Assembly (NCBI GenBank): GCA_025358155.1
Contig: JANYKR010000039.1
Coordinates: 35,806 to 99,805 of the forward strand
Direction: 5' to 3'
Origin: Betaproteobacteria bacterium
GTDB taxonomy: Bacteria > Pseudomonadota > Gammaproteobacteria > Burkholderiales > Burkholderiaceae_C
DNA: 64,000 nucleotides
The translations under genes were made by a program, and so were the position numbers. Numbering within the stretch: position 1 is the stretch's first letter; the number at the start of each line of letters is the position of its first letter. Of this stretch, positions 9,407 through 17,541 are shown one piece after another. Under the pieces are notes generated by a model. That model was not told where the DNA came from and searched no databases. It was given only the letters and a program-made list of their open reading frames with translations.

Positions 9407-9859
9407 GTCACGATCTCTCAAAATCAGTTGCAAACACCAGAAACCGGCGTGCACCGCCAACCTGTGCGTCGGTGCACGGTATTCACCGACCGGGAGTGTG
9501 TCATTTGGGCCGTGGGCTCGCACTACCTTGGTCAGGGGGGCTGGCCGGACGCTGAAGCTCCAGAAGCTGCGCCGGCGTGCAAATTGGCGCTTCAGGGGGC
9601 GCTTCAGGGGCGCCGCAGTCTGCGCCGCTGAACCCAGACGGTGCCTGCGGGGAGCCTGAGGAGGCTCGGCCGCTCCCCCCCAACCGGAGGGGCCCAGGCG
9701 CCGGCTCGCCCGTTACACTCATATTTTGAACTATCCGCCCTCTCTGCAGCCACAAGGCATGCCAATCTGCAACCCCTCGACAACGCGTCGCCAGATGTGC
9801 CGGCTGAGGCCCAGGAGCGTGGGCGGTCCGACACCATCGGGCACCCCGCCGGGCCCGAC
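9407..9859. promoter_or_regulatory. Divergent intergenic region between iron importer and ebo operon
   Basis: This 453-base stretch has no convincing gene; the short track ORFs here have no recognisable domains. It must hold both promoters. It contains the inverted repeat at 9448-9478, a tandem gcgcttcagggg duplication near 9590-9611, a perfect short hairpin GAGCCT-gagg-AGGCTC at 9652-9667, and an A/T-rich patch (ttacactcatattttgaac) near 9712-9730. That patch is the best candidate for an ebo promoter -10 region. I could not identify a clear Fur box or -35 element. Confidence 0.5.
9448..9478. promoter_or_regulatory. 9-bp-arm inverted repeat in iron-importer leader
   Basis: Perfect arms CGTGCACCG and CGGTGCACG are separated by 13 bases, 42 bases upstream of the binding-protein ATG. 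It could be a regulator site or an mRNA stem in the 5' leader. It does not resemble a Fur box or a TPP riboswitch. Confidence 0.5.
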
Positions 9860-11257
9860 ATGACGCCCACCCTTGTGCTGAATGTGGTGGGGCTCACGCC
9901 CGGCTTGCTCGCGCATGCGCCCAACTTGCAGGCACTGGCCAAGGCAGGCGCGGTGCGCCCGCTCACCACGGTGTTGCCGGCCGTCACCACCACGGTGCAG
10001 TCCACCCTGCTCACCGGCTTGCCGCCCCGCGATCACGGCATCGTGGCCAACGGCTGGTATTTCCGCGATTTGTCGGAGATCTGGCTCTGGCGCCAATCGA
10101 ACCGGCTGGTGGCGGGCGAGAAGGTCTGGGAGGCTGCCAAGAAGCGCGACCCGGCCTTCACCTGCGCCAAGTTGTTCTGGTGGTACAACATGTATGCGAG
10201 CGTCGACTTTGCGGTCACGCCCAGGCCGATGTACCTGGCGGACGGCCGCAAGATGCCCGACATCCACACCCACCCGGCCGGGCTTCGGGATGAGTTGCAG
10301 GACAGCCTGGGGGAGTTTCCGCTGTTCCGCTTTTGGGGCCCGGGCGCCGACATCGAGTCGAGCCGCTGGATCGCGCGCAGCGCGCTGCATGTGCTCACCA
10401 AGCACCAGCCCACGCTCACGCTGGTGTACCTGCCGCATCTGGATTACGACCTGCAGCGCTTCGGCCCGCGCCACCCGGCCATCCCGGCCCAGGTCGCGGC
10501 TGTCGATGCGCTGTGCGCGCCGCTGATCGAAAAAGCCCACTCGACCGGTGCCCACGTGGTGGTGCTGTCCGAGTACGGCATGACCGAGGTTTCGCGCCCG
10601 GTCCACATCAACCGCGCGCTGCGCCAGGCCGGCTGGCTCAAGGTGCGGCTTGAACGCGGGCTGGAGCAACTCGATGCCGGGGCCAGCGATGCCTTTGCGG
10701 TGGCCGACCACCAGCTTGCGCACGTCTACGTGGCCCGGCCGGAGTTGGTGGGCGAGGTTGCCGCCTGCCTGAGGGGTTTGCCCGGCGTGGAGGCGGTGCT
10801 GGACGAAGACGGCAAACGGGCCGCCGGGCTGGACCATGCCCGATCGGGTGAGCTGGTGGCCATTGCCAAGGCCGACAGCTGGTTCACCTACTACCACTTT
10901 CTCGACGACTCGCGCGCGCCGGACTTTGCACGCACGGTCGAGATCCACCGCAAGCCCGGCTACGACCCCGCTGAGCTGCTGTTCGACCGCAAGCTCGCGT
11001 TTCCCAAACTGGCCGTGGCCGCGCGCCTGGCGCGCAAGGCGCTGGGCATGCGCTACCTGATGGATGTGATCGGGCTGGACGCGACGGTGGTGCGCGGCTC
11101 GCACGGCCGCCCTACCGACAGTGAGCAAGACGGGCCCTTGTTCATCACCAGCGCGCCCGATTTGCTCGCGCCGGGGCCGGTGAGCGCGGCATCGGTCAAG
11201 CAGTTGCTGCTCGACCATCTGTTCCCCGCCTCGGCCGGAACAGTGGGCCCGCCATGA
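9860..11257 (+). CDS. eboF: EboF, alkaline-phosphatase-superfamily phosphodiesterase-like protein
   Basis: About 465 residues from ATG 9860 (MTPTLVLNVVGLTPGLL); the upstream extension to 9641 is low quality. The fold is the nucleotide pyrophosphatase/phosphodiesterase type: LPAVTTTVQSTLLTG carries the candidate nucleophile Thr, LPHLDYDLQRFGP a metal-ligand Asp, and GSHGRP the late His. Two canonical metal positions differ: the first strand reads LNVVGL where many relatives have an Asp, and the usual SDHGM reads SEYGM. The next five genes identify this as the EboF member of an ebo operon. EboF's substrate is not known. The stop overlaps the eboA ATG (ATGA). Confidence 0.88.
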   Translation: MTPTLVLNVVGLTPGLLAHAPNLQALAKAGAVRPLTTVLPAVTTTVQSTLLTGLPPRDHGIVANGWYFRDLSEIWLWRQSNRLVAGEKVWEAAKKRDPAFTCAKLFWWYNMYASVDFAVTPRPMYLADGRKMPDIHTHPAGLRDELQDSLGEFPLFRFWGPGADIESSRWIARSALHVLTKHQPTLTLVYLPHLDYDLQRFGPRHPAIPAQVAAVDALCAPLIEKAHSTGAHVVVLSEYGMTEVSRPVHINRALRQAGWLKVRLERGLEQLDAGASDAFAVADHQLAHVYVARPELVGEVAACLRGLPGVEAVLDEDGKRAAGLDHARSGELVAIAKADSWFTYYHFLDDSRAPDFARTVEIHRKPGYDPAELLFDRKLAFPKLAVAARLARKALGMRYLMDVIGLDATVVRGSHGRPTDSEQDGPLFITSAPDLLAPGPVSAASVKQLLLDHLFPASAGTVGPP

Positions 11258-12144
11258 GCGATGCGATGGCGCCAGGCGAACTGCTGAGCCCTGAGGCAGC
11301 GCTCCAGCAGTGGCTGGACGCCCGGCTCGATGCGCCCGCTGCGCAGTGGCTGCAGGGCGCCGTGGCGAGCCTGGCGCAGGCGACGACCGACCGCGAACTG
11401 TTCCGCAGCATCAGCCTGGTCTCGCGCAAGCTGGGCAAGGCGCCGCTCGCGCTGGACGCGGCGGCGCTGGCTTGCGCCGAGAAGACCAGGCCGGGCTGGA
11501 ACCCGTCGTCATGGACACTCGACCAGGCGGGGCGGGTGCGGCTGCTGCTGGCCACTGCGGGTGACAGCGACAGCTTCGTGCGGCGGCTCGACCAGCTTTG
11601 CGCCACGGCGGACGTGGACGAACTGGTGGCGTTCTACCGAGGCCTGCCGCTCTACCCCGATGCGCCGCGACATCGTCTGCGCGCCGCCGAGGGCCTGCGC
11701 AGCAACATGAAAGTGGTGTTCGAGGCCGTGGCCCACGGCAACCCTTACCCGGCCGAGCAGTTGGCGCAGGACGCCTGGAACCAGATGGTGCTCAAGGCGA
11801 TTTTTGTGGGCAGCGCGCTGGCCCCGATCGTCGGTCTCGACCCGCGCGCCAATGCGACGCTGGCGCGCATGCTCGGCGACTATGCGCACGAGCGTTGGGC
11901 TGCGTCCCGGCCGGTCAGCCCGGAGCTGTGGCGCTGTGTCGGACCGTTTGCAACCGGGCCGCTGCTGGCCGATCTGGGGCGGGTGCTGGAGTCTGGCACC
12001 CCGCCGGAGCGCGCGGCCGCCATGCTGGCCCTGCGCAGCGCCACCGACTTGCAGGCGCGCAAGCTGCAAGAAAATCACGCTGGACTGCGCGATGCAGTGG
12101 CGGCGGCTGGCACCGACTGGGGATCGGTGCTCGAATTCAAATGA
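11254..12144 (+). CDS. eboA: EboA domain-containing protein
   Basis: A 296-residue soluble protein of the EboA family. Recognisable stretches are FRSISLVSRKLGKAPLALD, GWNPSSWTLDQAGRVRLLL, and NPYPAEQLAQDAWNQMVLKAIFVG. No signal peptide or membrane helix is seen. EboA has no assigned enzymatic activity; in cyanobacteria eboA, eboB and eboC are needed for correct traffic of the scytonemin monomer across the inner membrane. The assignment here rests on both sequence pattern and strict neighbourhood with the other ebo genes. It overlaps eboF by four bases and is followed after 16 bases by eboB. Confidence 0.9.
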   Translation: MSDAMAPGELLSPEAALQQWLDARLDAPAAQWLQGAVASLAQATTDRELFRSISLVSRKLGKAPLALDAAALACAEKTRPGWNPSSWTLDQAGRVRLLLATAGDSDSFVRRLDQLCATADVDELVAFYRGLPLYPDAPRHRLRAAEGLRSNMKVVFEAVAHGNPYPAEQLAQDAWNQMVLKAIFVGSALAPIVGLDPRANATLARMLGDYAHERWAASRPVSPELWRCVGPFATGPLLADLGRVLESGTPPERAAAMLALRSATDLQARKLQENHAGLRDAVAAAGTDWGSVLEFK

Positions 12145-12160
12145 CCCAATGGAGAAAGCC

Positions 12161-13087
12161 ATGCGCTTCATCGACCCCCACATCCACATGATGTCGCGCA
12201 CCACCGACGACTACGAACGCATGAAGGCGGCCGGCATCGTCGCCGTGATCGAGCCGGCGTTCTGGATGGGCCAGCCGCGCACCAATGTCGGCAGCTTTGT
12301 GGACTACCTGTCGGGCATCGTCGGCTGGGAGCGTTTTCGCGCGTCGCAGTTCGGCATTCGCCACTACTGCACCATCGGCCTCAACAGCAAAGAAGCCAAC
12401 AACGAGGCGCTTGCCGAGGCGGTGATGGACGTGCTGCCCCGCTACCTGTCCAAGGAGGGCGTGGTGGCGATTGGAGAGATTGGCTACGACGACATGTCCG
12501 CGCTGGAGGACAAGTACTTTCGGGCGCAACTTGCGCTGGCACGCGAGTACGACATGCTGGTGATGGTGCACACACCGCACCGCGACAAGAAGGCGGGCAC
12601 TTCGCGCAGCATGGATGTGGCGCTGGAGATGGGCCTGGCACCGGGCAAGGTGATCATCGACCACAACAACGAAGAGACGGTTCGCGAGGTGCTCGACCGT
12701 GGCTTCTGGGCCGGGTTCACGCTGTATCCCCAAACCAAGATGGGCAATGAGCGCATGGTCGAGGTCGTGCGCCAGTACGGCAGCGACCGCATCTTCGTCG
12801 ACTCCAGCGCCGACTGGGGCGTGTCCGATCCGCTGGCCGTGCCCAAGACTGCAAACCTGATGCTGCAGCGCGGCATCGCGGCCAAGGACGTCGAAGCGAC
12901 CTGCTACGGCAATGCTCTGGCCGCCTACGGCCAGAGCGGCCAGATGCTCGAATCGCACTGGCTGACCCCTGAACCCGTTGACCAGCGACACTTGTTTGAA
13001 GGCAACTCGGTGCTGCGCGGGCAGACGCCGCAGGTGGGTGACCTGCCTGCCGTGGCGCCGTCCGCCCCGGCCGGGGTGATCGAGTAG
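12161..13087 (+). CDS. eboB: EboB, TatD-family metal-dependent hydrolase
   Basis: About 308 residues. ATG 12161 follows a Shine-Dalgarno GGAGA, which decides the start over the in-frame ATG at 12149. TatD metal-site features are in order: DPHIHMM near the N-terminus, GEIGYDD, MLVMVHTPH, IIDHNNEE, and the late VDSSADWG. A TIM-barrel amidohydrolase fold follows. TatD enzymes hydrolyse phosphodiester or related bonds, but the EboB substrate is not established. The C-terminal 50 residues after SHWLTPEP are Pro/Ala-rich and probably disordered. The gene sits between eboA and eboD in the operon. Confidence 0.9.
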   Translation: MRFIDPHIHMMSRTTDDYERMKAAGIVAVIEPAFWMGQPRTNVGSFVDYLSGIVGWERFRASQFGIRHYCTIGLNSKEANNEALAEAVMDVLPRYLSKEGVVAIGEIGYDDMSALEDKYFRAQLALAREYDMLVMVHTPHRDKKAGTSRSMDVALEMGLAPGKVIIDHNNEETVREVLDRGFWAGFTLYPQTKMGNERMVEVVRQYGSDRIFVDSSADWGVSDPLAVPKTANLMLQRGIAAKDVEATCYGNALAAYGQSGQMLESHWLTPEPVDQRHLFEGNSVLRGQTPQVGDLPAVAPSAPAGVIE

Positions 13088-13169
13088 GCGTGCCTGTGCA
13101 GGTGCGCCAAATTCAAATGTCGAAAATTTCGCCAGCTGCAGGTTTCCAGACCGCCCAGGAGCCCCCGCC

Positions 13170-14381
13170 ATGAGCGCCACGATCACCCCCCTGCCTCGGC
13201 GCGACGACGAGCGCTCGGCCGTCTACCTGCAATCGTTCACGGTCAGCTACGAGTACCCGGTGTGCTTCACCGACCACTTGTTTGCGCACAGCAATCCGGT
13301 GCTGCGCGACACGATGTTGCGGCGTGAGCCGAAACGGCGCCACCGCTTTGTGGCCTTCATCGACGCCAATGTCGCGGCCTCGTTCCCGTCGCTTGCCCAT
13401 GACATCGCCAGCTATGCGGACAAGCACGCCGACGCCATGGAGCTGCTCGCCCATCCGCAGGTGGTGCCGGGTGGCGAGCATGTCAAGAACGATCCGGCGC
13501 TGCTGACGCGCCTGCAGCACCGGCTGGTGGAGCTGGGCGTCGACCGGCATGCCTTCATCGTGGGCATCGGCGGCGGTGCGTTTCTCGACCTGGTCGGCTA
13601 TGTCGCGTCATCCACCCACCGGGGCATTCGCCACATCCGCGTGCCCACCACGGTGCTGGCGCAAAACGACTCCGGCGTGGGCGTCAAGAACGGCGTCAAC
13701 GCCTTCGGCGTGAAGAACCTGCTGGGCAGCTTTGCGCCGCCGTTTGCGGTGCTCAATGATTTTGACTTTTTGCGCACATTGCAGCCGCGCGACAAGATCG
13801 CCGGCATCGCTGAGGCGGTGAAGGTGGCGTTGATCCGCGACCGCCTGTTCTTTGAGTGGCTCGAAGCCAGCGCGGCTGCGCTGCGTGGCTGCGAAGCCGG
13901 CGCGATGAGCCGCATGATCCGGCACTGCGCCGAGCTGCACATGCGGCAGATCGCGCTCGGCGGCGACCCCTTCGAGTCGGGCAGCGCCCGGCCGCTGGAC
14001 TACGGCCACTGGTCGGCGCACAAGCTCGAATCGCTCACCGACCACGAGCTGCGCCACGGCGAGGCGGTGGCCATCGGACTGGCGCTGGACGCACGCTACT
14101 CGGTGCAGATCGGCATGCTGGCCGCGGGCGGCGAGGACCGGGTGTACGCGCTGCTCAAGCGCCTGGGGTTTCATTTGTGGCATCCGGCACTGGAGTCGCG
14201 CGACGCCAGCGGCCAATGGCTGCTGCTGCGGGGGCTGCAAGAGTTTCGAGAGCACCTCGGCGGTGAGCTGACCATCACGCTGCTGCGCGACATCGGCGTG
14301 GGCGAAGAAGTGCACCGCATGGAGGCCAGCGAGATCCTGCGCGCTCTGGCCTGGCTGCGGCGCCAGGAGTACGGTGCGTGA
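13170..14381 (+). CDS. eboD: EboD, 3-dehydroquinate-synthase-like sugar phosphate cyclase
   Basis: A 403-residue member of the dehydroquinate synthase/sugar phosphate cyclase superfamily. The NAD-binding segment FIVGIGGGAFLDLVGYVAS, the phosphate/metal region GIAEAVKVALI, the ligand-bearing DYGHWSAHKLE, and HGEAVAIGLALD align with the usual Glu/His/His zinc ligands. The N-terminal SFTVSYEYPVCFTD is unlike aroB. This is a paralogue dedicated to the ebo operon rather than the shikimate pathway enzyme; the cyclised product is unknown. An AGGAG ribosome site lies nine bases before the ATG, after an 82-base gap from eboB that contains a small AT-rich palindrome. The stop overlaps the eboE GTG. Confidence 0.92.
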   Translation: MSATITPLPRRDDERSAVYLQSFTVSYEYPVCFTDHLFAHSNPVLRDTMLRREPKRRHRFVAFIDANVAASFPSLAHDIASYADKHADAMELLAHPQVVPGGEHVKNDPALLTRLQHRLVELGVDRHAFIVGIGGGAFLDLVGYVASSTHRGIRHIRVPTTVLAQNDSGVGVKNGVNAFGVKNLLGSFAPPFAVLNDFDFLRTLQPRDKIAGIAEAVKVALIRDRLFFEWLEASAAALRGCEAGAMSRMIRHCAELHMRQIALGGDPFESGSARPLDYGHWSAHKLESLTDHELRHGEAVAIGLALDARYSVQIGMLAAGGEDRVYALLKRLGFHLWHPALESRDASGQWLLLRGLQEFREHLGGELTITLLRDIGVGEEVHRMEASEILRALAWLRRQEYGA

Positions 14382-15589
14382 ACCTGGGCAACGGCGTCCA
14401 CCTGAGCTATTGCAGCAACATCCATCCGGGCGAGTCCTGGGCCGAGGTGCGCGCCAACTTTGACCGCTACGTGCTGGCGGTGCGCGACCGGCTGCTGAGC
14501 GAAGGCGATTTCGGCATCGGCCTGCGGCTGTCGGCACGTGCGGCCACCGAGCTGGCCGACCCAGCGGTGCTGGCCGAGTTTCGCAACTTTTTGAGCCGCA
14601 ACCGGCTGTACGTCTTCACCCTCAACGGCTTTCCCTACGGCACCTTTCACGGCACGCGGGTGAAGGAGGCGGTGTACCTGCCCGACTGGCGCGACCCGCA
14701 GCGCTTGCACTACACCAACCTGCTGGCCGACCTGCTTGCCGAGTTGCTGCCGCAGGCCCTGCCCGGTGAGCCTGCTGTGGAGGGCAGCGTCAGCACGGTG
14801 CCGGGTGCGTTCAAGCCGGCACTTGGCGGGCCACAAGACCTGGCCTTGATGGTTGAGCACCTGCTGTGCCACGTGGCGCACCTGCTCGCACTGCGTGCGC
14901 GCACCGGTCGGCTGATCGCCCTGGCGCTGGAGCCCGAACCGCATTGCTTTCTGGAGACCATCGCCGAGACCAGGGTCTTCTTCCAGCAGTCGCTGCATGG
15001 CCCGGCAGCGGTGCGCCGCCTCACTGAACTCACCGGCCTCGACCCGGTGGCGGCCGCCCGCGCCCTGCATGACCACCTGGGGGTGTGCCTCGACCTGTGC
15101 CACGCTGCGGTCGAATTCGAGGACCCTGCCGATTGCATCGCTGGCCTTGCGCAGGCGGGTATTCGGGTGCACAAGATGCAAATCAGCGCCGGCTTGCGGC
15201 TGCCCACGCTGGCCGCCGATGCGCTGGCAGCGCTGCAGCGCTTTGACGATCCGGTCTACCTGCACCAGGTGGTGCAGCGCGGGCCCGGCGGCATCAGCCG
15301 GTTTGTTGACCTGCCCGAGGCCTTTGCCTCGCTGCAAGGGCCGACCGCAGACCTCGAATGGCGGGTGCATTTTCACGTCCCGATCTTTCTGGATCGGCTG
15401 GGGCCGTTCGGCTCGACGCAATCTTTCATCCGCGAGGTGTTGGCGATCCAGCGAGAGCGGCCGGTGTCGGCCCATCTGGAGGTTGAAACCTACACCTGGG
15501 GCGTGCTGCCCGAGCCGTTTCGCAGCGGCACGGTCGACGCTGCGGTGGCGCGCGAATTGGCGTGGGTACGCACGGAGCTCGGCGCTTGA
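14378..15589 (+). CDS. eboE: EboE, xylose-isomerase-like TIM-barrel metabolite traffic protein
   Basis: A 403-residue protein starting at a GTG that overlaps the eboD stop (GTGA). Family features are NGVHLSYCSNIHPGESW at the N-terminus, FTLNGFPYGTFHG, LALEPEPHCFLET, GVCLDLCHAAVEFED and VETYTWGVLPE near the C-terminus. These resemble the metal-binding Glu/His/Asp positions of AP-endonuclease-2/xylose-isomerase barrels. Its reaction is unknown. Because it is translationally coupled on both sides, it should be made in step with EboD and EboC. No membrane segments are present. Confidence 0.92.
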   Translation: MNLGNGVHLSYCSNIHPGESWAEVRANFDRYVLAVRDRLLSEGDFGIGLRLSARAATELADPAVLAEFRNFLSRNRLYVFTLNGFPYGTFHGTRVKEAVYLPDWRDPQRLHYTNLLADLLAELLPQALPGEPAVEGSVSTVPGAFKPALGGPQDLALMVEHLLCHVAHLLALRARTGRLIALALEPEPHCFLETIAETRVFFQQSLHGPAAVRRLTELTGLDPVAAARALHDHLGVCLDLCHAAVEFEDPADCIAGLAQAGIRVHKMQISAGLRLPTLAADALAALQRFDDPVYLHQVVQRGPGGISRFVDLPEAFASLQGPTADLEWRVHFHVPIFLDRLGPFGSTQSFIREVLAIQRERPVSAHLEVETYTWGVLPEPFRSGTVDAAVARELAWVRTELGA

Positions 15590-16458
15590 ACCTGTCGCTT
15601 GCATTGCGGCTCAGCCGCATCTCCAACCTGCCCACGGTCTGGACCAACGTGGGGGTGGGTGCGCTGCTCGCCGGCGGCAGCGTGGCCGATCCGCGTTTGC
15701 CGCTGCTGATGCTGGCGCTGTCGCTGTTTTATACCGGCGGCATGTTTCTCAACGATGCCTTCGACCGCGAGTTCGATGCGCAGCACCGCCCGGAGCGGCC
15801 GATTCCGTCGGGCCAGGTGTCTGCGCGGCAGGTTTTCAGCTTCGGTTTTGGCATGCTGGCGCTGGGCATGGCGGTTGTCGTCGGGCTGGCTCGCGCTTCG
15901 GGCGGCCTGAGTGCATGGCAGGCGCCTGCGTCGGCCGCTGCGCTTGGCGCCGCGATCGTGTTCTACAACGCCCACCACAAGAACAACCCGCTGAGCCCGC
16001 TGGTGATGGGCTTGTGCCGGGTGCTGGTGGTGCTCACGGCCGCGTTCAGCATGGTGGCCGTTTTGCCGGGCGCGGTGGTGCTGGCCGCCGCCGCGCTGCT
16101 GTGCCACCTGATCGGCCTGACCTACATCGCCAAGCAGGAGCACCTGGACCGCATCGGCAGCCTGTGGCCGCTGGGTTTTTTGGCCTTGCCGCTGCTCTAC
16201 GGGGTCTGGCTGGCCGGGTCTGCGCCGGTGGTCTGGTTGCCGCTGGCCTTGTACGCAACGGTGCTGGTCTTTGCCTTGAATCTGCTGCGGCGCCGCGCCC
16301 GCGGTGATGTGCCGCGCGCGGTCGTCACGCTGATTGCCGGCATGTCGGTGCTGGACGGCGTGATGCTCGCCGGGGCCGGTCAATTGCTGCCGTGTGTGCT
16401 GGCGATTGGCGCGTTTGCGCTCACCCTGGTGCTGCAACGGTGGGTGGCGGGCACATGA
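15586..16458 (+). CDS. eboC: EboC, UbiA-like prenyltransferase
   Basis: About 290 residues with some nine hydrophobic helices. The track's ATG at 15562 lies inside eboE; the TTG at 15586, overlapping the eboE TGA (TTGA), gives the family-like start NLSLALRLSRISNLPTVWTN. The first Asp-rich motif of UbiA enzymes is NDAFDREFDAQHRPERPIPSG, which binds Mg-prenyl diphosphate. A second Asp-rich loop is weaker, near YIAKQEHLDRIG. EboC is the only membrane enzyme of the operon, so prenylation of an aromatic or sugar-derived acceptor at the inner membrane is the likely role. The acceptor is unknown. Confidence 0.92.
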   Translation: MNLSLALRLSRISNLPTVWTNVGVGALLAGGSVADPRLPLLMLALSLFYTGGMFLNDAFDREFDAQHRPERPIPSGQVSARQVFSFGFGMLALGMAVVVGLARASGGLSAWQAPASAAALGAAIVFYNAHHKNNPLSPLVMGLCRVLVVLTAAFSMVAVLPGAVVLAAAALLCHLIGLTYIAKQEHLDRIGSLWPLGFLALPLLYGVWLAGSAPVVWLPLALYATVLVFALNLLRRRARGDVPRAVVTLIAGMSVLDGVMLAGAGQLLPCVLAIGAFALTLVLQRWVAGT

Positions 16459-16799
16459 ACGGCGCGCCCTTCACCCAAAAAAGCCCCCGAGGCCTGATGC
16501 AAAACGATGCTGGATCGCCGTGCAATGGCCAAGCCGGTCGCCTCGCGCCGGTGATCGACCGCAACCGCTGCGAGGCCAAGGGCGGCTGCGTGCAGGTGTG
16601 CCCGTTCGGCGTGTTCGAGATCCGCCTGCTTGAGCCGTCGGACCGCACTGCGCTGTCGCTCAGGGGCCGGATCAAAGCCTGGGCGCATGGCAACCGCCAG
16701 GCTTACGTCGTTCGCCCGGATGAGTGCCACGCCTGCCGCTTGTGCGTCGAGGCTTGTCCGGAGGCGGCGATCCGCTTGATGCCCCGTCCGGCGGCTTGA
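16455..16799 (+). CDS. Small two-cluster ferredoxin, last gene of ebo operon
   Basis: About 114 residues from an ATG overlapping the eboC stop (ATGA). A C-terminal canonical 4Fe-4S motif is DECHACRLCVEACPEA (CxxCxxCxxxCP). The N-terminal motif RCEAKGGCVQVCPFGVFEI has CxxxxxCxxxCP spacing, closer to the 3Fe-4S/7Fe ferredoxin layout. The first 38 residues are polar and poorly conserved. Being locked to eboC by the overlap, it may supply electrons to an ebo-dependent redox step. The P450 encoded about 750 bases downstream is one candidate partner; this is inference. Confidence 0.9.
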   Translation: MNGAPFTQKSPRGLMQNDAGSPCNGQAGRLAPVIDRNRCEAKGGCVQVCPFGVFEIRLLEPSDRTALSLRGRIKAWAHGNRQAYVVRPDECHACRLCVEACPEAAIRLMPRPAA

Positions 16800-16900
16800 C
16801 CGGCTGAGCCGCACGTCGTTCAGGCTTGCTCCCTGCCGCTTGACCCTGGCGCCCGCCGCGCTGTCACGCCCAAAAACCGCTCGGGCTGTGGGTCAGGTGC

Positions 16901-17296
16901 TCAAGCCGCCAGCATCAGCAGCGCGATGCAGGTGGCGAGACCTGCGGTCCAGACCAGCGTGCGCAGGCTGCCCAGGTTCATCAGGTAGGTGGCGACATAC
17001 ACCACCCGGATGCCGACAAACGCCAGCGCGAGCTGGTCCACCCGGGCCTGGTCGGCCTGCGCCATCTGCGCCAGCAACACCGCCGCCACAAACAGCGGCA
17101 AGGCCTCGAAGCCATTGAGCTGGGCCGCATGGGCGCGCTGTTGCCAACCGGTCAGTCGCGCCTCCCAATCGCGGGGTTGGCGGTTGTCGTAGCGGCCCGC
17201 CGACCCCGGGTTGCGCGCCGAGGCGGCCTTGGCCAAACCCACCGTCAGCACCGGCAGGGCACAGGCTGCCAGTACACACCACTTGGCGATGGTCAT
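16901..17296 (-). CDS. MAPEG family membrane protein
   Basis: About 131 residues with four predicted helices. The MAPEG-type core is RAHAAQLNGFEALPLFVAAVLLA, followed by ALAFVGIRVVYVATYLMNLG and a final helix LVWTAGLATCIALLML. The start is the ATG at 17296 ([15 protein letters not shown]); the ORF track's extra 20 residues are non-hydrophobic. MAPEG proteins bind glutathione or lipid substrates in eukaryotes; most bacterial members have no assigned role. It is a single gene, convergent with the ebo operon and divergent from the P450. Confidence 0.87.
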   Translation of the reverse strand: MTIAKWCVLAACALPVLTVGLAKAASARNPGSAGRYDNRQPRDWEARLTGWQQRAHAAQLNGFEALPLFVAAVLLAQMAQADQARVDQLALAFVGIRVVYVATYLMNLGSLRTLVWTAGLATCIALLMLAA

Positions 17297-17541
17297 CGCT
17301 GTCCGATCAAAGGATTGAAAGGGCCGATTGTGGCGGGCGGCCGGGCCTGTTGTCACGGGCCGGCGGCCGCGATGTCAGCGCGGCCAACCCGCCGCAGTGG
17401 CCTTGTCCCGGTCGGGACAAGTGGGCCGGCAGCCATCCCCTATGGTTCAAAATCGCAGCGCCGGGCAGGTCTGTCCCGCCTTGCCTGGTGTCATCGTCAC
17501 AGCCGCCCGTCATTCCCCCACACCCTGCGGCCCCCCGCCCG
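17297..17541. promoter_or_regulatory. Divergent MAPEG/P450 intergenic region
   Basis: These 245 bases contain no supportable gene; the upstream extension of the P450 frame is Pro/Ser-rich and unlike the family. It carries the perfect palindrome at 17402-17421 about 120 bases before the P450 ATG, followed by an AT-rich segment (tatggttcaaaat, near 17441-17453) that may be a promoter -10 area. Confidence 0.45.
17402..17421. promoter_or_regulatory. Perfect 20-bp operator-like palindrome upstream of P450
   Basis: CTTGTCCCG-gt-CGGGACAAG has perfect 9-base arms and a 2-base centre. The length and symmetry suit a dimeric activator or repressor, such as a TetR- or LuxR-type protein. No regulator gene lies next to it, so the binding protein is unknown. 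Confidence 0.6.

Noticed and set aside
8279-9631. 450-residue plus-strand ORF opposite the iron-binding protein gene
   Set aside because: Composition is that of a shadow frame and the opposite strand encodes a clear FutA-like protein.
9407-9859. TPP riboswitch upstream of the ABC importer
   Set aside because: The hairpin is present, but the conserved CUGAGA and other thi-box sequences are not, and the binding protein looks iron-specific.
13170-14381. Shikimate pathway 3-dehydroquinate synthase (aroB)
   Set aside because: Although in the same superfamily, its N-terminus and its place in the ebo operon mark it as EboD.
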